DNA of 64,000 bases from Phallusia fumigata (Eukaryota; Chordata; Ascidiacea; Phlebobranchia; Ascidiidae), in NCBI GenBank assembly GCA_008931825.1, contig QXVZ01029203.1:62001-126000 (forward strand), read 5' to 3'. The number at the start of each line of letters is the position of its first letter. Position 1 is the first letter of the stretch. Shown one piece after another: positions 36,701 to 50,400 of this stretch. Below the pieces are notes generated by a model. That model was not told where the DNA came from. It saw only the letters and a list, made by a program, of their open reading frames with translations, and made no database searches. A program made the translations under genes and the position numbers.

Positions 36701-38676
36701 TTTTTAAGTAGATACACATGAATAATTAAATAGAGTGTTGTACAGTTGCTAAGATTTGTTTGACTAGTTTAGCAAGATCTGTTTAAGTTTACTAATTAAC
36801 ATGAATAATTGTTTGACCAGTTGTGACGCTGTAAGTGTCAGGTATGTTCATTAACACACCTGCTATCATTTTTAGCAGAACCCAACGTACAGAGTTTTCA
36901 CAAAGTACACTAATCAAAATTAATATTCATGCCAGCAGATTAAACAATATCTTTTCAGTTTGGTTATTGAAAATATTTACCGGAAATTCTGATGTTTATA
37001 CTCACTGTAATGGAAACATACTGTAAATGCACTTACCTCAGAATAAGCTTTTCGTGTAGAGTTGTAATACGCCAGTGGATGTCGTACAAACTTTCTTTAT
37101 CTTATTTTACACTACCGCCTGTATGTCAGCTGAAGATACAACCAGTGTGGAACTTGAATCTACATCTATAGGCCCTTGAATCTCCATTGCAAATTGTCCC
37201 CAACGGCACTAAAAGCGGCCTGATTGGATAANAGTACACTTATCAAAATTAATATTCATGCCAGCAGATTGAACCAATCTTTTCAGTTTGGTTATTGAAA
37301 ATATTTACCAGAAATTCTGATGTTTGTACTCACTGTAATACTGTAAATGTAAATGCACTTACCTCAGAATAAGCTTTTCGTGTAGAGTTGTAATACGCCA
37401 GTGGATGTCGTATAAACTTTCTTTATCTTATTTTACACTACCGCCTGTATGTCAGCTGAAGATACAACCAGTGTGAAACTTGAATCTACAGCTATAGGCC
37501 CTTGAATCTCCATTGCCAACGGCACTAAAAGCGGCCTGATTGGATAAAGGGTTGCGCTATATATCACGTGTTTTTATTGGCGGCAAAGGGTGAACGTTTT
37601 TATTTTTTTCCGTGAAAAGGCGGGAATCCTCTCGGTGTTAGTTCAAAAAGGAGGCGAACGTTTTTTTGAAGCATATGGTGGCGGGAAAAACTGTTAGAAT
37701 CTGGGTTGCAACTTATCATGCATGGTTGTAGAGGTGGCTTAAAGCTTGCTTTGGCGCGATTGTAAACGGTTGTTCGGAAAATATCATACGATAAAACCAA
37801 GTTTACAGATAATCTGCTGCTTCCATTATTCAAAATTCTCGAAAGCGTTAGTTTGGTATTTTCTTCATTCATTGTATTTCTCATTAATGGCGACGTATTT
37901 ATGTCAACGAATTAGGTCACACTCTATTGACGTTATATTTGTGCCTCAAATTGATACCAATTAAAGTTGTTACATGTAACGTTGTCTCATTATCTGCAGT
38001 AAACTAACAGCGTAGACATTTTAAAAAAACGCTGCAGTGGCCATATTGAATGCACTTGCGCTATTTGTGAGTGCTACGTTTTCAAGTGGCAAGTATTTTA
38101 CATATCCCACTCTTTTCCAGGAGTTTTCACTGAAATTCTGCACCTAATTATTTCTTTTAAATGGCTATAACGTGCTTTCTTTAGATTTTGGCCCATTCAA
38201 GCTGACCTGTTTGCAAACAGTTTTTTTAAAGCTGTGGTTGATTTAAAATCTTGGAATAAGTTTGAAAAGTTCAATCATGCCATGGTTGGAACAACCTGTT
38301 ACCGTCAGCAACCATTATTTAATTTTCGGAAATAGTTGCACAGATTTATAATAAATAGCCTTAGTTTAATTGCGTTGTCTATAAATACAGACAATTAACA
38401 TGTACATTTAATTGTTTATCATGTTAGCAATCACACCAAAAACCATTCCACCCAGCAAATACGATCCATTTCGTCCATGTGTTTAAATGCCACCGTCTGC
38501 CTACGCTGTTTAACTAAGAATAACCAACATACCCACGTCCTCGCTTCCTCTGTGTGACGTAAATTTAGATTTCCACTAATTTGTCGATGCATTTGGAAGC
38601 AGTAGGCTGTATGTTTACCGGCAGCACTGTCAGATTGGACATTGCGCGGCGAACTAGACAACCAACAGTGCTGAAT
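33790..38676. other. Long stretch without a recognised gene
   Basis: A 78-codon open frame at 33794-34030 and a short ATG GCA GAC CG followed by a GTAAGT donor at about 34458 were considered, but no matching downstream exons could be found. The rest is AT-rich with a haplotype repeat at 36904-37547. The right end holds the 5' flank of receptor 1. Confidence 0.45.
36904..37547. repeat. Haplotype-overlap repeat around an n at 37232
   Basis: Bases 36904-37231 recur as 37233-37547 with substitutions and small indels. It lies in non-coding sequence. Confidence 0.8.
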
Positions 38677-41600
38677 ATGAACGTTACTGAATGCGAACCA
38701 GCGTACAGAACTGTCAGTGGGGTGGCGACCATTTTGCCCATTCTTCAGGTAACGGAATTCACCGTCGCGTTATGTGATGTCTGACTTCAGCCACCACCAT
38801 TCTTGCAGATTTTTATGTATTTACCCAGGTGAGATTTTGAAGTTTACTGAAAGCTGTGTTTGTTTAGATATTCACCAATGCGGTTCCGCTCATTGCCGTG
38901 ATCTGCTTTAGACGGCGCCTGAGTCGCCTCAACAGCGTTTACATCCACGTGAAGAACACTTTGGTTTCCAACATTGTTTTGGGTTTTTCCGTGGCCTACA
39001 CGACCCTCAATTTTGCTCTTGTTTTTGAACGACCAGTTTATGGGGAGCACACGAACCGGTGAGCATACGAATTAACCCTAACCACAAAACGATTAACTCA
39101 GTCGCTGGCCTGTGTTTATAGGTATTTGGCTGCTTAAACGCTAACGAGATAACGATGCTACTAATGTGAGCAATGTTGTATTACTTAAAAGCAGTTGGTG
39201 TTATGTCTTCACTACCGTGTTGTTTTGTGTTTTCCATGGTTGTTACAAAATTCAGCGTCAAAAAGTTACTGTTTACTGGTAGCTTTTTAACATAGAATTG
39301 TAGTGCGTCTTATCCTTTTGCAAAGCACTCTGATTCTGATTTGTATATTTCCTCGACCTTGTTTTTCAAACAGTTGATGGTAACGTCACCTTCCCAAAGG
39401 AATTTGTTTATACTAGTGTAAGTTTAAACCGAACTTTACACCGAAATTAGCCTCAAGGCTATAAATACTTCCCAAAAACGTAACCAGCAAGGCTGATAGC
39501 TGTTTGATTTTCAAGTTGTGTAGTCTAAGCATCAATTTGGTGTTTGGTTACCTTTTTAAATTTATTAATTGTTTGCACATATTTGGTGCAAGTTTGTAAA
39601 TAATTCTATTTGTTAGGCGTTCAAGCTGGTAGGCAGAGTTTCACCCCGATATTATATTTCGAATATGTACCATCAACCTGCTCGATGCAAAGATTCTCGC
39701 TGTTGACAAAATGATGTAGATTGTTCATAGCCGGCAAACAGAATTCTGAGATTTTGTTTACTGTATACAAAGTTTGGCAGTATTTTACTTTAGAGATGTA
39801 AAAACAGTTGCCAGTTTTATTTGTAAAATCACTGTTGTTTGTTCGGTTGTCCGAGGTGCGATTTGATTTCCTGGCTATAATAAAGCGCACCTTTGTTGGC
39901 CTTTGTCATTTAGATTCCACAAAAGTTCACAAAGACGGTGAATGGTTTATAAAAAATCTCTCTTGTTTACTTACTTTGGTATTAGCAATTTACTTTCGTA
40001 TAATTTATCACGTTTATATATCCCCCATTGGGTTTTTTTAATAATAATAAATTTCAGAGTTGATTATAAAACCCTTGTTTCAGATACGACAAAAGTGATC
40101 CAGTTCATCGTTCAATTATGACATGGTGGACTTTTCAAAAATCCTTCACCCTGTGTATGCTTTTCGTGATGTTGAGCAGTGTCGGTGGCCTGATCTTCAG
40201 TCTGAAACAACGCACCTTTCTCACCTCTTTTTCACACACCTCTTATTTGGAAACGACAGCATCGCTCTCTTTCCGAAATATATTTGGAAGCCTAGCCAAT
40301 ATTGGCAATCCAGATGTCCAACAAAAGACGTTGGTGAGTACGCCTTTCGCTCAAATGTGTCATGTTTAATTTTATACAATTGCTTGTAGGATCGGTGAAA
40401 ACGTCAAACGCGTCACCAACCATCTGTATTTTGATCGATTCGTTGCTTTTCGAGAATGCTTCCTTAATGGGGAGGGGCAAAATAGTGTATTTGTCTTCAA
40501 TAACTAACGGACTTTGAATAACCTTAAACGCTGTTAAAGTCAACCAAAAAATTAACCTCATGTTGGCATATCATGCAGATGGGTAAAAGAAAATACCTAA
40601 TAAGCACGTTCACTAATTTATATTTATGTAACTGCCAACGTTGTTGCATCACGACGAAAATATGCCAATTGTTCACCGACTGGTCACGTTCTAACAATAG
40701 CGCCGTCAAATTATGGTGAAAAATCCCCCCCCCCATTCTTTCAGTGTAAGCACTGAGACCACATGTTTACATTCGAACGTTTACCACATTCTTACTGACT
40801 CAGTTTCGCCGATCCCAAGCATACATCATCGTAACGCTGAGTTGGCTGCTTCCCATCGGGTGTTCCCTTCTCGCGACATTTTTCTGGAACTGCCGCGACA
40901 CTTGCAAATGTTTGCCGGCTACCTACAATGAAAACTGCTTTGTTGATGGCTCAGGTACGTCTTTTGTTGTCTTTCAAATGTCCAGAAATCCAGTGAATCC
41001 TCTGAAATTTGATTTAGCCTCGAGTATGGCAGCAACAATTAGAATACACCACAACTATCTTTGTGATCATTTTGGAGACAGTTCTACCACGTAATGTCAC
41101 AAACAATATTGTAAAATGATTAGTTTGTAGGTCAGTAAAAAATGATATTGTATTATTGTTATCATAAGGTCAGTGAAAATTTAACAGGCAACTTTGCAAA
41201 AAATTGTATAATTTTGTTGTTGAGTGGTTTGCTAAAATAACCCACGATTACCTGCCTAAAACATAAGAATGGTAACTTTGTGCACTTTGTTGACTAAAGC
41301 GCGTATCCGTTGTTTACAAACAAACTTGTCTTCGTATGAATTTACTATTTTGTTTGATTTAAATTGATTTCTAGACCCCGATAGTCAATGGTGCTCGCAG
41401 GAATGGTTTCCCATATCCGGCCATTTTGTGGTGCTGTTTCTGACGATCTGGACCATACAAGTGATTTCCTTAATCATCATGCTTTATCGCAGCATCAAGC
41501 ATTACAAGTGGTAAGGCACGTTTTTGCGCACTGGAACTGGTAATGTTTTGCTATTGCTACAAACATATTTGTTTAAGGAATGTGCAATTCTCCAAACACC

Positions 41601-42924
41601 ACGTAGCATTGACAAACGTCGCGACCATTCCCATTCGACAATTGGTACCACGTGACATGACGTTGCATTACGCCGCTCTTCGGTCTGGAAGGCTTCAATC
41701 CTTTGGACCTGCAGGTAGCTGTTTTATTGATTTGTGGGTGTACGAAAACCAAATTCAGCTACATTAATATGTATATTTAGTTGCCAGAAAAATGGTAGGA
41801 ATGCTCATAATTACTAGTTTGGAACAAGTTTTCCTACAGATGTAGCGGTAATGTTTGTTCCTTTTTATCACGAGAAAAAGGAGCAGTTTCAAAATTTAAA
41901 GTTTATTGTCGTCACATAGTATCGGATTACGAAAACGACGATTTCACACCGGCTTCGTTCATGGAACGACCACGACTTTCCACAATCCCTGAAGAACCGG
42001 TTAGCGGTGTTGGATCAGCGCGGATTACATCGGACAGAGCCTCAGTCGAACATGATGAAACAATTTCTTCAACCAGTAATGCTGTAAGTGGATTTTGCAC
42101 CTTGACATCATAAACAAACGCCGATTTTTCGGTACACTCGCAAGACCACAAGCAAAATTTTTCCTAAGATGAAATTATTTTTAAAACTTTTAACAGTTAT
42201 AGAAAAGGTTGGATAACTACATTCCATTGTTTATTTGGCATTTGGTTCGTAACTGAAGGAGATTACACGTAACAATGCACATAGCAAGTCATGCACATGG
42301 TTGAATGCAATGGCTACAACATTCATCATAAACAAATTTAACTCGTGCACAGTCCAAGGATGGCAGTACGGTACGCCCTTCGCAGCGAGGTACATTATAC
42401 GCTATTCTCACGTACCGTACCGTACCGTTTCCTATCCTTTACAATAGATGGTGGTGCGGTACGGTATGCAGCAAAAATTTTCCGAAGGTACGGTACGCTG
42501 TTTGTGACGAGGTACGTGGAACGCATAAGTCAATACGTACGGTAGCGTATTGCCATCCTTGATGCACACATACTCTTTTTAATAAGACCAGTGCTTGTCC
42601 TTGGGGTGCCTGTTACAGCCTAAAAAAATAAAGGTTCTTATTTTTGTTTTGCAGCCGGAAAAACGTCCATCTTCTCTGAGTCCGTCGTTAAAACTGGTCA
42701 TCGTCCTTTCAGCAACTGTCATCTCATGTACACTTCCGTGCGCCTTGATTATGTTATGTGACTTGGTTATGCCCAGCGATCAGTCGTTGAATCCAATTAT
42801 TTTCTACTTGGCCGAAGCGGCGCTTTTTGTACACGTCCTTAGTTGTCCACTGTTCCTAATCAAATACTTGTCCGATCTAAAACAGGCTACCAATCGCCTG
42901 CTACTGCGTTGCACAAAATTTTAA
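38677..42924 (+). CDS. EDG-like atypical GPCR, copy 1
   Basis: Eight exons (38677-38748, 38868-39058, 40084-40333, 40804-40954, 41375-41510, 41578-41714, 41920-42083, 42655-42924) join in phase to 456 codons. The short N-terminus MNVTEC has a glycosylation site. TM1-2 follow in the second exon, TM3 in the third, and TM4 with the extracellular FFWNCRDTCKC in the fourth. TM5 is in the fifth, a long third intracellular loop in the sixth and seventh, and TM6-7 in the last. TM6 reads SCTLP with Asp eight residues after the Pro, as in S1P receptors. TM7 ends SCPLFLIKY in place of NPxxY. It is the most divergent of the five copies and the only one on the plus strand. A plasma membrane receptor is inferred; the ligand is unknown. 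Confidence 0.85.
42346..42568. mobile_element. MITE-like element rich in GTACGGTAC motifs
   Basis: The ends CAAGGATGGCAGTACG (from 42355) and, inverted, CAAGGATGGCAATACG (ending 42561) form terminal inverted repeats about 207 bases apart. TGCACA flanks both ends (42346-42351 and 42563-42568), a possible target-site duplication. Inside are many copies of GTACGGTAC, itself nearly self-complementary. It sits in the last intron of receptor 1. Confidence 0.6.
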
Positions 42925-43522
42925 ATGCCTTATCAAAGTGTTGATGTTAAATTGTGTTTGACTTGATATTAATACATTATGTAAGTTAGGCGTTTTTCGT
43001 GTTTATTGGGCACAAGTTTTCAACATACCCTTCGACAGTAAGTGAAATGAGAAGTCGGTCAGGTATTGACAGTACAAACGCGTCTTTTGTGGGCGTGTGT
43101 CTCGGGCTTGTATAACAGAGGATGAAGAAAGGACAATCATCAGACATTGTTATCACAACAATGCTACGTGGCTTACAAACAGGACCGGCACATTTTGTCC
43201 AATTACACTCTTCAAAATAACCAGTAACTCTGAAACGCCTAAGCGGTGCAGTGTCACGGTCAACTAAATATAAACCCAGTAGTCACGGTATTGTGTTTGC
43301 ACAGTCGTATCAACATTAAATAAAAGTTGATGAAGAGGTTTTTGTGATATTACGTGACAATACAGCCGTTCTGACTTCATAATGCGAATTGTTGTGCTTT
43401 GTTTCGTCAGGTGTTGGTTCAGAGGGAGAGGTTTGTGGGCACTGCGCCCGAAACGACCTCGCACAGGGCGACAAAGCTTGCTAGTGCTCGTAAGACCCGA
43501 TTTTAGTCGTTTATTCAGGGCT

Positions 43523-44878
43523 ATGGATATTTCCTATTCCGATTGTGAAGAAGTCAATTTACCAGAACGTTTTACTGTTTCTACTTTGGAATTATGGAGC
43601 GAGATCAGAAAGCAGGTGGTTAGTCTTGTTGTTTGATCGTATATACTTTGAACCGTCAGTCTCTCATTACGAATGTGCCTTTGAGTGTGCCGATTATGAC
43701 ATTTCCTGTAATAAAGTCTGGCCGCGATTCAAGTCTTTGTACAGAGACACGGTTGTTTTGATTCCAATAATACTCGTATGCCCCTCGCTGTTTGCGCTAC
43801 GCCGGAATTTAGACAGACGCAATTTTTGCGGTGAGTTACAGAGGTGAGGTAACGTCTGCTTGGCGTTTGATAAACAAAGCTTCATGTCTAGTCCGACTTG
43901 TCCTCAATTGAGTCATGATGGTGGGAAAATATTTTTTTACAGGGCCATCCGAACAACAATGGACCCGTTATTGCAGTTGACATGAGGAATTTTCTTCAAG
44001 CAGAACAGCACCAGCTTGGACTAAGTCACAGCATGAAGCGATACCGCAGGTGCTTTTACAACTTTGTGTTCCAAAGGGCAAGGATAGAAATCGTTGCTCT
44101 TTTTTTAGCTTGTAAACGGAGGCGTACACGAAAATAAATTACAAAAACGGTTAATAGGATACCGACCTGGTAGTTTTAAGTTCAGGCCTAACAAGCGACG
44201 TTTTCGTAGATGTAAACCCGATTTACCCGATCTGCTTCCGAAAGCAAATCCAAATCTGCCGATTTACCTTCAAGATGTAGAGAAGTACAACATCGAGTTG
44301 ATGAACAGAACAGACACTAAAGTTGAAAACCGCCTCCCCTCAATGGAAGGTAATGCAAAGTAAGAATATCGAGAATGCGTAGCGGCAATTAAAATGCGCT
44401 AGTATATCGGTACGTCCGCGAGAAACCCAAACGTCACTAGCCAAACCCAGTGAAAACCCCGCGAGATGGGACTAAATTGAAGTCGCCGACTTCCGTCAAT
44501 CGACATGCCAAAAGGCACGCTTAATCTATACTTTCTTGTCACCCTCAGTTTCAACTTCAATTCTTGCGTTTAAAATGCCTCAAAGCCTTGCAGTCAGGTT
44601 GCCACATCAATAAAAGAGCGAACCCATATACTTATAAGGAATCTATAGGGTTGATTGCGTTGGTTTCTTTTGCAGTAATTGAACAGGAAAAAGACGTGGC
44701 TGAGCAGTCTCTAAAGAAAGCTTGGAAGCACGGTTTAATCATCACCGAACAATCGAGCCTCATTGATCCCAAGTGGAAAAAGGCGGAAGAAGAAAAGTAC
44801 GTCACAGATGCATCGCGACAGACTTCGGACAAAACGCCCGCCGTAATGGCCGGCGTGCTTCATCACTGGCAAAGATAG
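43523..44878 (+). CDS. Uncharacterised 188-residue protein, four exons
   Basis: Exons 43523-43615, 43943-44049, 44186-44349 and 44676-44878 all have canonical splice sites and join in phase to 188 codons plus TAG. This is strong evidence for a real gene. The protein begins MDISYSDCEEVNLPERF and is hydrophilic, with a basic PNKRRFRRCK segment near residue 70, PDLPDLLPKANPNLP near 85 and a charged helical C-terminal part (EQEKDVAEQSLKKAW). No signal peptide or membrane segment is visible. I do not recognise the family. The size and the proline and charged composition recall small axonemal or sperm proteins, but that is only a guess. AATAAA at 44989-44994 is a good polyadenylation signal. Confidence 0.75.
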
Positions 44879-44988
44879 CGACATAAAAATCATTTTTAAC
44901 TCGATTTAATTGTTATTTTTTGTTTCCTGTAGTGGGCGCTACAGCGGTGTATCATTGAAATAATCGCTGTCGTTTTTGTTTGTCTTTC

Positions 44989-44994
44989 AATAAA
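44989..44994 (+). promoter_or_regulatory. Polyadenylation signal for the 188-residue gene
   Basis: AATAAA lies 111 bases after the TAG stop at 44878. Confidence 0.6.
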
Positions 44995-47443
44995 AAAACC
45001 GCTTTTTAGCGTAACGAGTTCGTCGTTGGGCACCTAAGTTAAAAGTTCCATTGACGTTGAGATAACTTTTCGTTTAAGTTGTTAACTTCCGTTTGGTACA
45101 CTTTCCAACGTATGAATGAAAGAGGGTTGTACTAACCACACAACCGTATCGTCGGCATGAATGTGTGGGATTGTAACATCAAAACTGTCTAGTAAGTATC
45201 TCCTTGTATGCGATGAACAAAATATGCATCAAAATACCGAAAGTAAATAAACGTTAGCTGACTAACGGGTAAGTGACCTCTAAAAGTTTATTGGAAATCT
45301 AAGAATACGTATTGAAAGCGGAACAACAAATTGTTAGCCAAATTTTAATCAAGCGCACTCTATTTATATTTCAACTTTCACAGCTGTTTTCGATATTAAA
45401 GTTTTTGGGGGCAAATCTTACAATATCCATGTTTGCTTCCAGATTGAGCATCAATATTGCTAATTTTATTTTGTTATGCGTCTTCGAGCTAATTACGCAT
45501 CTTAATTAAAGTCATAACTGCCAGGGAACTTGTATACAGTGAATAGAATCTGTTTGCTAAAAATGTTTTTACTACATGTACAAGTTCTCTGGCAGTTATG
45601 TTTTTAATTAAGCTACTCTTTAAGTCCGTATATGGTGTTCCTCGGTGGGTCATATTTGATTAGCTGTCGTTGATCGGGTAAAAAGTATAGTTTCTACCAC
45701 CAGTTATTTGGTCATCTCTTTGTGGTCAATGGCATTTACGTGGGACAAAAACAAGTTACTGTACAAAATACATCCGTTTGTTAAAAAGTTTGAAGTGTAT
45801 AACTTAGTGGAGCTGAAAGGTAAACAGGACATATTCTCCGGTCACAAATATTACCAAAAAAATCCAAAACCTGCTGCCTTAACCAAAGCGTTGTATGGTT
45901 TGATACTGGTGGAGTGTTCAAACCTAAGCATAAAAACGCGCCTCTGTTGGTTTCGTGTCTGTTCCGTAGGTTAATTTAGTTAAATTTTTGAGACGTGTAT
46001 AACAGCAGGCAGTTCTTTATGGGGAAGTCTTAGTTTTAGGCAAATTGAACTTATAACCTCGTCTTTTGGGTAGCGTCAACCAGCCATTGTATTGTGCTCA
46101 AAATCATGCAAAAATACGCAAATTCGATCGACGATGATAAATCGACTTCGCAATTCTTTTGGTTTTTTTTGAAGAATTTATTTCCTCGACGGCCATTGTA
46201 GTGTGATGTCAACAATCTGCATGGACATCCTAAATCATTTTTTAATAAGAATGATTGGCGATAATTTGTATACTAAGGCTAAACAACAAACAAATTCGTT
46301 TTTATCATTGCGTGGCATACATTGTATGGGGGATTTAAACGGGAATAAAGCTAGTTTGCTGTAGCGAGGTAAAATGATAGTAGCGCTTTATTAAATATCT
46401 TTGTAACAGTTAAAGCAATAGCACAACATTTTTAACGGCTTTTTAGGCCGTCTCAGTCGAAAGGTAACCCATTATTAGTGACAAAAAAGTATATATCGTG
46501 ACGTCACAGCTGCCGCCAATCGATGTGACATCATCTACACAAAAAATACTCACAAACAAAAAAGTTCCCCATAATAATTTTAATGGATTTGCGCCACTGT
46601 CGAAAACCATTTCCCTCACCGCTAACTACTCTTGGTAGTCAGCCGCTATAAGAGACCGGTCGTGAATTAATTTAAGACAATAATTATCCGGTATTTAATT
46701 AGCGCGAATTGCGGAGGGGACGTAAAGTGACGTGGCACCGATCGCAGATGATCCCTGGCAAGAATGTATGGAAACGTGGTTTGACAGCAGTAAACCAGCT
46801 CAGCAGCAAACATGAGGAAAATAACGTTTTATTATTTTATCAAGTGTGTGGTTTATTTAAAAATATAAATGCCGTGTTGTATTTGGGATACTGCTTTTAC
46901 AAGCTGTGACTATTTAGATTGTATCGCAAAAGCTCCATATTTGAAGGTTCGCGCCGCGATGGACCACACGACAATATTATTCTGAACTAAACGTTTACTG
47001 ATTTTCGTGATGAGAATGACTTTGGAGTTTAGGGCGAAGAAAAAACGGTCGGTATGTACCAACTATTTTTTTAATTAAAAAATGTCCCGCAGTCCGTATG
47101 AAACACATTTACAACAGCGATCATCGAAATAACAAAATCCACTGTGTTTATCGAATCTTATTACAACACATTAATAAGTAAAAACGCACACTACTGAACA
47201 CAACGATTACAGGCAGTGTTTGTAAACGGCAAAAATAAATTTGTACAAACAAACAAAGTCACGTAAGTTATTCTTTTACGGTGTAACTTGTAGGCAATGA
47301 CAACTGAAACAGACGATTTGTGCTTGATGTTTTCAACTCTGAAACAGTCTCTACAAGTACGAAACACTCCTAACAAATGGAGCAAGTTTCGTACAAAGTA
47401 CATATCCTGAGGATAACTACATCAAAGTGCCTGCAAAGCATCT
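44995..47443. other. Intergenic stretch with a long hairpin
   Basis: No gene was recognised between the 188-residue gene and receptor 2. The only clear structure is the inverted repeat at 45503-45610. The two genes converge here. Confidence 0.5.
45503..45610. repeat. 32-bp inverted repeat with 44-base loop
   Basis: The arms 45503-45534 and 45579-45610 pair at 29 of 32 positions. Both outer ends read TTAATTA. The core arm is CATAACTGCCAGGGAACTTG, with one mismatch in its partner. The fold has the size of a miRNA precursor. The AT-rich symmetric ends also suit a tiny foldback transposon. Confidence 0.7.
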
Positions 47444-50400
47444 TTAAGGCAAATCGGGTAAGCTTACTGATCTTTGTGCATTTGGCTGGATGCTCTGCTT
47501 ACGCACAACTGTCCGGGTGCCACAAGTAGTGAACAAGCTCACGACTGCGGAGCGTAACCCTGACATATAGTAGCAGAGGATTAGGGGTGATATGATGCAG
47601 TAAACCATGGAGATTGCGTATGCGCTAAGCACCAACGCCAGATCGATGCGGCCTCCCGGGGAAACAATGTCGACCAGTATAACGGCTATGGTGGGAGAGG
47701 CACAAAGGATGAAGAGGATCGAAATGATGAACATCAGCTTGATTGTGACGTTGTATTTATGGAAGGCAAGACAACTCATTAAATTTCTCTTCCACGACGT
47801 GCTTTGGGGCTAGAAGGGAAAAAAATGTTTTTTTTGTGTGTTTTCTTTGGTAAGGGGCAATGCGTCTAATTTTCTTTGTTTAAAGGCTGAAAAAAAAACT
47901 GAAATATACAACAAACTTGTCGACTACAGCCCAATGGTTTCTGTATTTAGCGGTTTTGTGTGTTGCACTTAATTCCAATGGCTAAGAAATAGTGTTAATG
48001 CCGTTTCGTAAAAAACGTTTACTTTGGCTTGACAGATATCTTAACTTCAGATTTTGTATCCCCAAACAACTTTCTAGTTATCAAAGATATTAAAATCAGC
48101 CACAACAAAGCACCATATCCCAAACGACTCCATTGGCATTTTGTGACACACCGCCGAAAGGTTAGGTGGTTGTAACTGGGCATTCACAAACCGTGTTAAC
48201 TGACCTTAATTTCGTGGACCGACTCGTTGTTGTTCGGAGAAGGTTCATTTTCCGAAGTCGAATTGGACGTTGAATTGATTCCTGGAAACGTAGCAAGGCG
48301 TTAATACACACAGCAACATCGAAAATCTTTTTTTAGCTTCGCCACTCACGTGCGGATATTGCCACTTGCGGTGCGTAAACCGACTTGGCCGAGGGTTTGG
48401 TGACATGTCGGTATTTTTGGACGGTCAAAAAGAACACGACCAGAATGCCAAAAGTTAGAAGGAACCAGAGCGCCACACATGTTACAAGAAACGCCTGTGA
48501 CAGTGGGGGATGGAGACCCGAACAATCGTGGTATATATCTGTCGAAATGCAAACAAGTTAGTAAATTAATCGGTTTCTGAAAATGTACACTTGGTTCGCA
48601 CCAGTCTGGCAAAGAAATAACGATGACCCGTAGTAGCCGGAGAAGCATAAACATTTGTCGGCACAGTTCCAACCTGCCACCGCTGATATAGAAAGTATGA
48701 GTGGTCCGATCCAACCCACCGCAATAAGGACGAACGCTCGGTTGCGTTTGTGCTTCACCACATTTTCCTGTTGACAAAAATTTATTCAGCATGAAACTAG
48801 CAAGTGCCGTCAGCTTTGTAGCTATTATTAGTTTTGCATTTATTATGACCCCCTTTGTTAAGGAATCGTTTCTGCTTTGCTGTAGCATCGTTGACGGCAT
48901 CATTGAATGACTTTCGCGACCTGCAATTATTCTTCGAGTCTAATCTTATTCACTGGTTACTTATATTGTCAGCTTGATTTTGCACAAAGGTTTGTTGGAT
49001 GCAGTTGTGCGAAGAAATTGACTAAACAATGACTCCGTCGAGGCTTGTTCGAAACTAAAAGGGCCACAACCTCGACCGTGACAATTTCACCACAACAGCG
49101 CATTTTACGTTTGCAATGTCTTGTTTCATTTGTTTGGCTTGGGACTGTACAGCAACTATCACACTTTATAACAACTCGTATAGCACTTTAAAATCAGGCA
49201 AGTCGTAGCAGATAGGTGGTGATTTATTGTCAACACGGAAGGGTGACGTTCGCTTTAAACAGTTTTACTAAGTCCCGGTATCTCTCACGTAAAAAAGCCT
49301 TTAAAACTCACGTTGCTACTATCGCTTGCCAACCTGCGCCTCCTTACGCCGGGACCAATGAAGTAACTGCTTTCTCTGATCCCGTAGATCAAAGATGAAA
49401 CGTTGAAGCTCATCACCAGATAAATACACACCGTGAAGCTGGAACGAAACGCCCACCATCGTTTCAAACTCGCGTGTCTGCCATCGTTGTGGTCGATTCT
49501 GCAACGATATCGTGATGTCAGCTTTTGTGCTTTCTCTATGTTATAAAATGGGCCTGAAAGTGCCTCCACGCAATGTTCCCAACTTAGAATTGTTTTGCTT
49601 TTGCTAACACCGACCAAGCAAACGGCAATCGAAACTTACAACGCAGTTAAATAAACGTTGAAAAAAAAACAAAGGTTTTGAAACAGCAAAATCAAAAGGT
49701 TTTTTCGGTCTAATGCCAAAATTTCGTCCGAATTGTTTTGTATGTGCGTAATTGGGTTTAACGCACATCGAGGAAGAGTTTGGAGGTGGAATTTTCGCCT
49801 GTTTGTTCTATGGGCTGTCATAGAAAGTTGATGGCAGATATGAGTCCGCCCAAAGCCCGCTTTGTATCTTATTACAAATCTTCAAAGAATTGCCGGGGTT
49901 GAAGGCCTGTTCCGGTGACCTCGCTCAATCAACGGTTGTGACTCTCGGATCACACTTGCGTCAGTAAACAAATTTCGGCCTTGGCTAATATTCGCGGCGT
50001 GAGCTTGACTTTTGCCAAAGAAATGTAGAAACATTTTATGAACGAAAGCTTGACATATGCATACATACCGTCGCAAAACGTACATCATCATGCTATGTTG
50101 TAAGCATTTTACCATTACAGACGTATATTTTTGAGGGAATGACTTTCAATCGACTTTAGAAGAAAACCAAACACTTAAGCAAGCAAAGCGGGACTAAAAC
50201 TTTTACATTTGCTGTGACTTACTTGTGTGTTTCAATTGGGCTGTAGATCGCTTCAACGGCCAGGCCACGGTTGATGAGGCCCAAAATCGAAAAGATTCCA
50301 AATGTGACGTTGGCCACCATCAGACTGATCACATACGCGTAAACGAAGTTGTTGCGCAACTTATAGCTGTATCGGTAGGCGGCAAACGCGATCACTCCAT

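Noticed and set aside
42655-42924. NPIIFY in receptor 1 as the canonical NPxxY motif
   Set aside because: It lies at the extracellular start of TM7; the register from TM6 and the tail places SCPLFL at the NPxxY site.
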